A stretch of DNA of 64,000 nucleotides. It comes from Ahaetulla prasina (lineage: Eukaryota; Chordata; Lepidosauria; Squamata; Colubridae). The notes under the pieces were generated by a model. That model was not told the DNA's origin and did no database searches. It was given only the letters and a program-made list of their open reading frames with translations. The DNA is taken from positions 100,373,825 to 100,437,824 of the forward strand of contig NC_080543.1 in the NCBI RefSeq assembly GCF_028640845.1, read 5' to 3'. Shown here piece by piece: positions 55,653 through 64,000 of the stretch. Position 1 is the first letter of the stretch; every line of letters begins with the position of its first letter. Both the position numbers and the translations under genes were made by a program.

Positions 55653-57474
55653 GCTCCACATCAACTGGCAGATGACCTGAATGAGTTTTACTGCAGGTTT
55701 GAAAGGAAACTACAGCCACCTATCTCCACAACCCCCATCGCAGACACAGCAACAACAGCCAAGCCTCCTACAACTGACCCCATTTCATTGGGTTCACAAC
55801 CCCTAGTGATCACAGAAAAGGAAGTGCAGGACCTATTTCACAGACAAAAGCCAGGAAAAGCGCCAGGCCCAGACAAGATAACTCCTTCTTGCTTAAAAGT
55901 CTGTGCTGACCAATTGGCCCCCATCTTCACCCATATTTTCAATAAATCACTAGAGATGTGCTATGTTCCTTCTTGCTTCAAACGCTCTACCATCATCCCA
56001 GTGCCGAAGAAGCCCACCATCAAGGAACTGAATGACTACAGACCAGTTGCTCTAACATCTGTAGTCATGAAAACCTTTGAAAGGCTAGTGCTTTCCTACC
56101 TGAAAACCATCACGAATCCGCTTTTAGACCCCTTGCAATTTGCATACCGAGCAAATAGATCAACAGATGATGCTGTTAATATGGCTCTGCACTACATCCT
56201 ACAACATCTTGAGTCTCCAAAGACCTATGCAAGGGTCCTTTTGTAGACTTTAGTTCAGCATTCAATACCATCATTCCAGACATTCTTCTAACTAAGCTAA
56301 ACCAGCTACAGGTACCGGAACAGACTTGTAAGTGGATCACAAGCTTCCTAACAAACAGGAAGCAGCAGGTGAAGCTAAGCAAGATCACATCAAATACCTG
56401 TACAATTAGCACAGGGCCCCCAAGGCTGTGTGCTCTCCCCACTTCTCTTCTCTCTGTATACCAATGACTGCATCTCCAATGATCCATTTGTTAAGCTACT
56501 GAAGTTCGCAGATGACACAACAGTGATTGGTCTCATTCGAGACAATGACGAATCCGCATATAGACGAGAGGTCGAACGACTAGCCTTGTGGTGCAACCAA
56601 AACAATCTGGAACTGAACACACTCAAAACCGTAGAAATGGTGGTAGATTTTAGGAAAAACCCTTCCATACTTCCACCTCTCACAATACTTGACAACACAG
56701 TATCAACAGTAGAAACCTTCAAATTTCTGGGTTCTATCATATCGCAAGATCTCAAATGGACAGCTAACATCAAAAACATCATTAAAAAAGGACAACAAAG
56801 AATGTTCTTTCTGCGCCAACTCAGTAAGCTCAAACTGCCCAAGGAGCTGCTGATCCAGTTCTACAGAGGAATTATTGAGTCTGTCATTTGCACCTCTATA
56901 ACTGTCTGGTTCGGTTCTGCAACCCAACAAGAAAAACACAGACTTCAGAGGATAATTAGAACTGCAGAAAAAATAATTGCTACCAACTTGCCTTCCATTG
57001 AGGACCTGTATACTGCACGAATCAAGAAGAGAGCCGTGAAAATATTTGCAGATCCCTTGCATCCTGGACATAAACTGTTTCAACTCCTACCCTCAAAACG
57101 ACGCTATAGAGCACTGCACACCAGAACAACTAGACACAAGAACAGTTTTTTCCCGAAGGCCATCACTCTGCTAAACAAATAATTCCCTCAACACTGTCAG
57201 ACTATTTACTGAATCTGCACTACTATTAATCGATTCATAGTTCCCATCACCAATCTCTTTCCACTTATGACTGTATGACTATAACTTGTTGCTGGCAATC
57301 CTTATGATTTATATTGATATATTGATCATCAATTGTGTTGTAAATGTTGTACCTTGATGAACGTATCTTTTCTTTTATGTACACTGAGAGCATATGCACC
57401 AAGACAAATTCCTTGTGTGTCCAATCACACTTGGCCAATAAAATTCTATTCTATTCTATTCTATTCTATTCTAT
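55653..57474 (+). mobile_element. CR1-L3 LINE (snake type), 1.8 kb, with (ATTCT)n tail
   Basis: It starts near the region before the reverse transcriptase and runs to TTGGCCAATAAAATTCTATT with an ATTCT array. It is the longest copy of a family with five copies in the window. 5' truncation is usual for CR1. No duplication was found, also usual for the family. It is nested in a hAT. Confidence 0.9.
55660..57182 (+). pseudogene. CR1-L3 reverse transcriptase with frameshifts
   Basis: The first open part carries PGKAPGPDKITPSCLKVCAD and NDYRPVALTSVVMKTFERL. A frameshift near 56240 and another near 56410 interrupt it before LSPLLFSLYTNDC, and the catalytic FADDTTVIG follows. The C-terminal part is open from 56430 to 57182, with VKIFADPLHPGHKLFQLLPS near its end. 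The breaks and the loss of the endonuclease make it inactive. Confidence 0.9.
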
Positions 57475-57713
57475 CAGTCCCTCCCCTCCCAGCCACTCCT
57501 TGTCACGAATGGCAGGAAAATGGGGAGGGGAATATTCCTGCCTACCATCCTTCCCTCAGTCTGTGCTGAGATTGAGGAATGGATGACAGGCAGGAAAATC
57601 CCCTTCCCCATTTTCCTCCCTTTCACAAAAACGGCTCCATTCCAGCTGCTCCCTCCCTGTCCCACTCCCTCTTGGGGACTACCTTAAAAGGGACAGGCTG
57701 CAGCAACTCTTGT

Positions 57714-57808
57714 TGTGAATGGAGGGAGAAAAGTTAGCATTCTCTCTGCTGCATTTAACATTGAATTCTGTGGCAGAGAGAATGCTAACTTTTCTCCCTC
57801 CATTCACA
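57714..57808. repeat. 36-bp perfect inverted repeat in the hAT element
   Basis: Arms 57714-57749 and 57773-57808 are exact reverse complements (core GGAGGGAGAAAAGTTAGCAT) with a 23-nt loop. A third copy of the left arm plus loop recurs in direct orientation at about 57898-57952. Confidence 0.9.
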
Positions 57809-58213
57809 GCGGAGCTGCTGCTCCCTTAAAGGTTCCTTCCCAGCCCCCTCCCTCCTGGGGACTACCTTAAAGAGACAGGCTGCAGCAGCTCCATTCTGAA
57901 TGGAGGGAGAAAAGTTAGCATTCTCTCTGCTGCATTTAACATTGAATTCTGTTGAATATCGAGCGGCCGGAAGAGGTGAGCGGCAACTGGCTGGGCATGG
58001 GTGGGGCCAAGGAGCAGTAATTACTACTGGTTCGGCGAACTGATGCCCATAATCCCTAGCAGCTCGCCCGAACTGGTCCGAACCAGTAGGATTTCACCCC
58101 TGCCCATGCATTTTGTGCACCTCTGTTCCACCCCTCTTAATGGCAGCAAATTAAGGAAGTAATAATACTATGGAAAAAAATCAAGTTCATTTGTAAAAGT
58201 AGTAGATGGTAGC

Positions 58214-58300
58214 CAGTGGTGGGCTCCTGCTGGTTCAGACCGGTTCACACTCATGCTTTCGGTTCCAGGCGAACCGGTTGTTACAAGGGAGCAGCCCGTC
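58214..58300 (+). mobile_element. hAT family 1, left-end fragment
   Basis: CAGTGGTGGGCTCCTGCTGG, TCAGACCGGTTC and AGGCGAACCGGTTGTTA; it resembles the left ends at 14332 and 46924. No right end follows. Confidence 0.55.
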
Positions 58301-59714
58301 CCTGATGCTACCTTGTAGGACTTTTCCTGTCCTTTTGTTATACTGTTGGCTTTAAGAACTTTTCCCACCTCCCTCTATGTAGAAAGTGGTTTTCTTCCAA
58401 AATCAAGCCTTGAGGCCCTTGATTTACATATCATATCCATCCCCTTCATGGAACTCAAATGGTTGAAGTACATGAGGCTCTTATTTTGTCTGAAATCATG
58501 TCATGTTTTGAGATATATTTCTGGAATACAGGGGAGAGGGAAGAAAAAAATTTGAACAAGAAAGTGGTGTTTTTTTAAAAAAAAAACACCTCCCTATGCC
58601 AACAATTTTTAAAATGTAATTGAAAACGATGTTGATGCAATCAGAGAGTTTGAGCCTTTGTTTATTTCCTTTTAAGTTAAATTTAGTATAAAAAGTAATG
58701 GGAAGTGGTTTGCAAAGTCACATTGTCTTTTATCACCTCTCAGCAATGACCATGAGGAAGTTTGGTCAATGCTAAATGCTTAGCCTAAAGCAATGTATGG
58801 ATCAAATTTATTCAGTAGATCTTTTGTCAACTGACCAGTAATACTGTGTGAGTATTGGCATTTTCCTGTGCTGTTTTTCTTTAAATAAGCTAATTTCCTC
58901 TGGTTTGCATAACTGTGTAATGCTTTGTCTTATTGTTTAAAAAAATATCTTAGCCTTATATGGAAATCTAGACATTTTTAGAGAAGTGAGAAGCAGACTA
59001 TCTGTTGCTGAGTTATTGCAATTAAACTCTTTATATCTGACAGTACTGCCTTCAGCTGTGCTCTTGATCTTGTGTTCTTCATTATGCCTCTTGGAATGTT
59101 ACTTAACATCTGCAGAATATATGTGTGTGTATATATTACATATTCACACCCACACACATATATGTATGTGAAAGTGTAGATAGATATAAATAGACAGACA
59201 GACAGACAGTGTACACAGGACCTCCTTCGGAAAACTGTAGCAGGGTGTTCTTTGTATGATGTGCTCAACTAGAAGCTAGATAATCTGTTACGATGGTTTT
59301 AACTTGGATTACTGAACTAAGAAATGGATTGTACTCAATGGTCCCTTGTCTTCCAACTCAAGGATTCTCTGACGATCAGGAAATATTATTATGGATCGGA
59401 TTCCTTGCAGCCACTGTACAGTAGTTCTGATTCTCCACAAGAAAAGACAAGAGAGAGGCTAAATAAATTCTGGGCTAGCCACTTTCACTCTTATGGGAAA
59501 GCAGAGCTGGTTAGCTGGCTAGTTTTAGAATGGAAGGAATGGAAAAGAGAGAAGCTAGCTTTATTTCTTGAAGACTTTTTTTTAAAAAGATACATCTATA
59601 GATGCTAATTTTCTTGTTTAAATGATTTTAATTATTAAAATCATTTCAAAGGTATTCCAAGCACAAGAAAAGTTTAGGCATTATCTTGTTACTTGGCCGA
59701 GTCACGTTACATTA
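58301..59714. other. unannotated stretch of LIMS1 intron
   Basis: No exon or interspersed repeat recognised, only TG/CA and (GACA)n simple repeats near 59120-59210. Confidence 0.45.
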
Positions 59715-60053
59715 CAGATAGTCCTCAACCTGGAATTTCTGTTGCTAAGGGATGTGGTTGTTAAATGAGTTGTGCCCAAGTTTATGACCTTTTGCTGTGG
59801 TCGTTAAGTGAGTCACCATGCTTATTCCCCATGGACTTTGCCTGCCCCCTGGTAAGATTGCAAATGATGATCATGGTTACCCCAGGACTGCCATAAATGC
59901 CTATTAGTTGCCAAGTGCCTAAATTTTGATCATGTGACTGCAGGGATGCTCTGATGGTCCTAAATGTGAGGACTGGTCATTAGTCACTATTTTCAGCATT
60001 GTTGTAACTTTCAATGGTTGTTAAACAAATGGTCATAAATCAAGGATTACGTG
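59715..60053 (-). mobile_element. TA-flanked MITE
   Basis: CAGATAGTCCTCAACCTGG to AATCAAGGATTACGTG with TA flanks (59713-59714 and 60054-60055). Same orientation as the copy at 28057. Confidence 0.8.
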
Positions 60054-60289
60054 TACATTCATTTCAGCTTCTCTGTGATAGTATCTGAAGCAACCTTGTA
60101 GACAGATTATTATAGTTACATTTGCATGTAATATTTTAAAGCAACTATCTTGATAATCAGGTGTAATCTAAAGTAGTCTATAATTTTCTCCTTGTTTTAA
60201 GGCAACAGCAATTCAAGAAAAGTGAATAAATTTTAAGAGGAGAATGATGATAGTTGTTAATGATTTATATCCTTCCTTCATACTCTGGC

Positions 60290-60740
60290 AAGTACATTCT
60301 GTTCTTTACTCATTGCAAAGGGGCATAAATGCAACTGACAGAGTAACAGAGTTGGAAGGGACCTTGGAGGTCTTCTAGTCCAACCCTCCCCCCCACCCTG
60401 CTTGAGCAGGAGACCTTTTACCATTTCAGACAAATGGTTGTCCAATCTCTTCTTTAAAAACTCCAGTTTTGGATCACCCACAACTTATGGAGGCAAGTTG
60501 TTTCACTGATTAATTGTTCTGTCAGGAAAATTATCCTTATTTCTAGGTTGGTTCTCTCCTTGATTAGTTTCCAGCCATTGCTTTTTATTCTGCTTTCAGG
60601 CTTCCTTCAGAATAGGTTGAACTTCTCTTTTTTGTGGCTGCTTCTTAGATATTGGAACGCTGCTATCCGGTCACTTCTAGTCCTTCTTGGTCCCAACTGG
60701 ACAACTGATCTGTTATTTCTTTATTGTTGAAAATAATTCT
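60290..60740 (-). mobile_element. CR1 LINE 3' region
   Basis: AACAGAGTTGGAAGGGACCT, CAAATGGTTGTCCAATCTCT, GGAGGCAAGTTGTTTCACTG and AGATATTGGAACGCTGCTAT form a colinear match to the widely shared amniote CR1 3' region. Non-coding and moderately diverged; the direction of transcription is my best guess. Confidence 0.7.
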
Positions 60741-60744
60741 TCTC

Positions 60745-63978
<3,234 letters not shown>

Positions 63979-64000
63979 ATATATATATATATATATATAT
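63979..64000. repeat. (AT)n microsatellite, cut by window end
   Basis: Eleven AT units to the end of the window, on the other side of the repeat at 63687. Confidence 0.9.

Larger units (their letters stand above)
55556..58102 (-). mobile_element. hAT element, family 1, split by a CR1-L3
   Basis: The left end CATGGGTGAAATTTAAAAAT and the right end GTAGGATTTCACCCCTG are inverted. The flanks CCCGTGCG (55548-55555) and CCCATGCA (58103-58110) differ only by two G-to-A transitions. The left part GGTCATGTGACTGGGTGGGT and the right part CTCCCCTCCCAGCCACTCCT follow the order of the copy at 46924 read in reverse. The gap between them is occupied by the CR1-L3. Confidence 0.75.

Overview
This is vertebrate nuclear DNA, most likely from a snake and certainly from a squamate. 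The evidence is the repeat content: CR1-L3 LINEs ending in AATAG-type microsatellites (described from snake genomes), a Bov-B RTE LINE, a Sauria-type SINE, L2 and L1 LINEs, and many hAT MITEs. The host genes are AT-rich and split by introns. Nothing prokaryotic is present.

Two host genes are supported, both on the plus strand. The window opens inside the 3' end of GCC2, a trans-Golgi golgin. Its last three coding exons are at 2452-2591, 4873-5074 and 5719-5789; they carry the end of the coiled coil and the GRIP domain and end in GWASYLHSWSGLR-stop. About 21 kb downstream, a CpG island (about 26.43-27.99 kb) holds a first coding exon of LIMS1 (PINCH1) at 27043-27077, which ends at a GTAAGT donor. 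The remaining 37 kb is LIMS1 intron 1. GCC2 followed by LIMS1 on the same strand matches the order I recall for mammals. One more possible exon, an unrecognised open frame at 12458-12720 on the minus strand, lies between the two genes.

Nearly everything else is transposable-element sequence, often nested, and many insertions can be bounded to the base by their target-site duplications (TSDs). Region by region: 0-1.84 kb is the 5' part of an intact-looking L1 with overlapping ORF1 and ORF2. 2.6-4.9 kb is a GCC2 intron with hAT, LTR and SINE pieces. 7.6-8.3 kb is a 633-bp foldback structure. 10-20.5 kb holds hAT MITEs, two solo LTRs (one nested in an older hAT relic) and two TA-flanked MITEs. 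20.6-25.9 kb holds Bov-B, a 1.8-kb ORF-less retroelement with a 17-bp TSD, and a nearly full-length L2 reverse transcriptase. 28-38.6 kb holds a SINE split by a MITE, a CR1-L3, a restriction-like-endonuclease LINE relic, a third solo LTR, and a SINE split by an L1 with a 19-bp TSD. 46.9-58.3 kb holds nested hAT/LINE insertions, the largest being a CR1-L3 inside a hAT. The window ends in long (AT)n tracts flanking an unassigned repeat.

The repeats carry the new information: the ORF-less retroelement, the foldback, solo LTRs with a conserved reading frame through U3, MITE TSDs that nearly all centre on TA, and microsatellites seeded by LINE tails. No RNA gene, CRISPR array or gene cluster was found.
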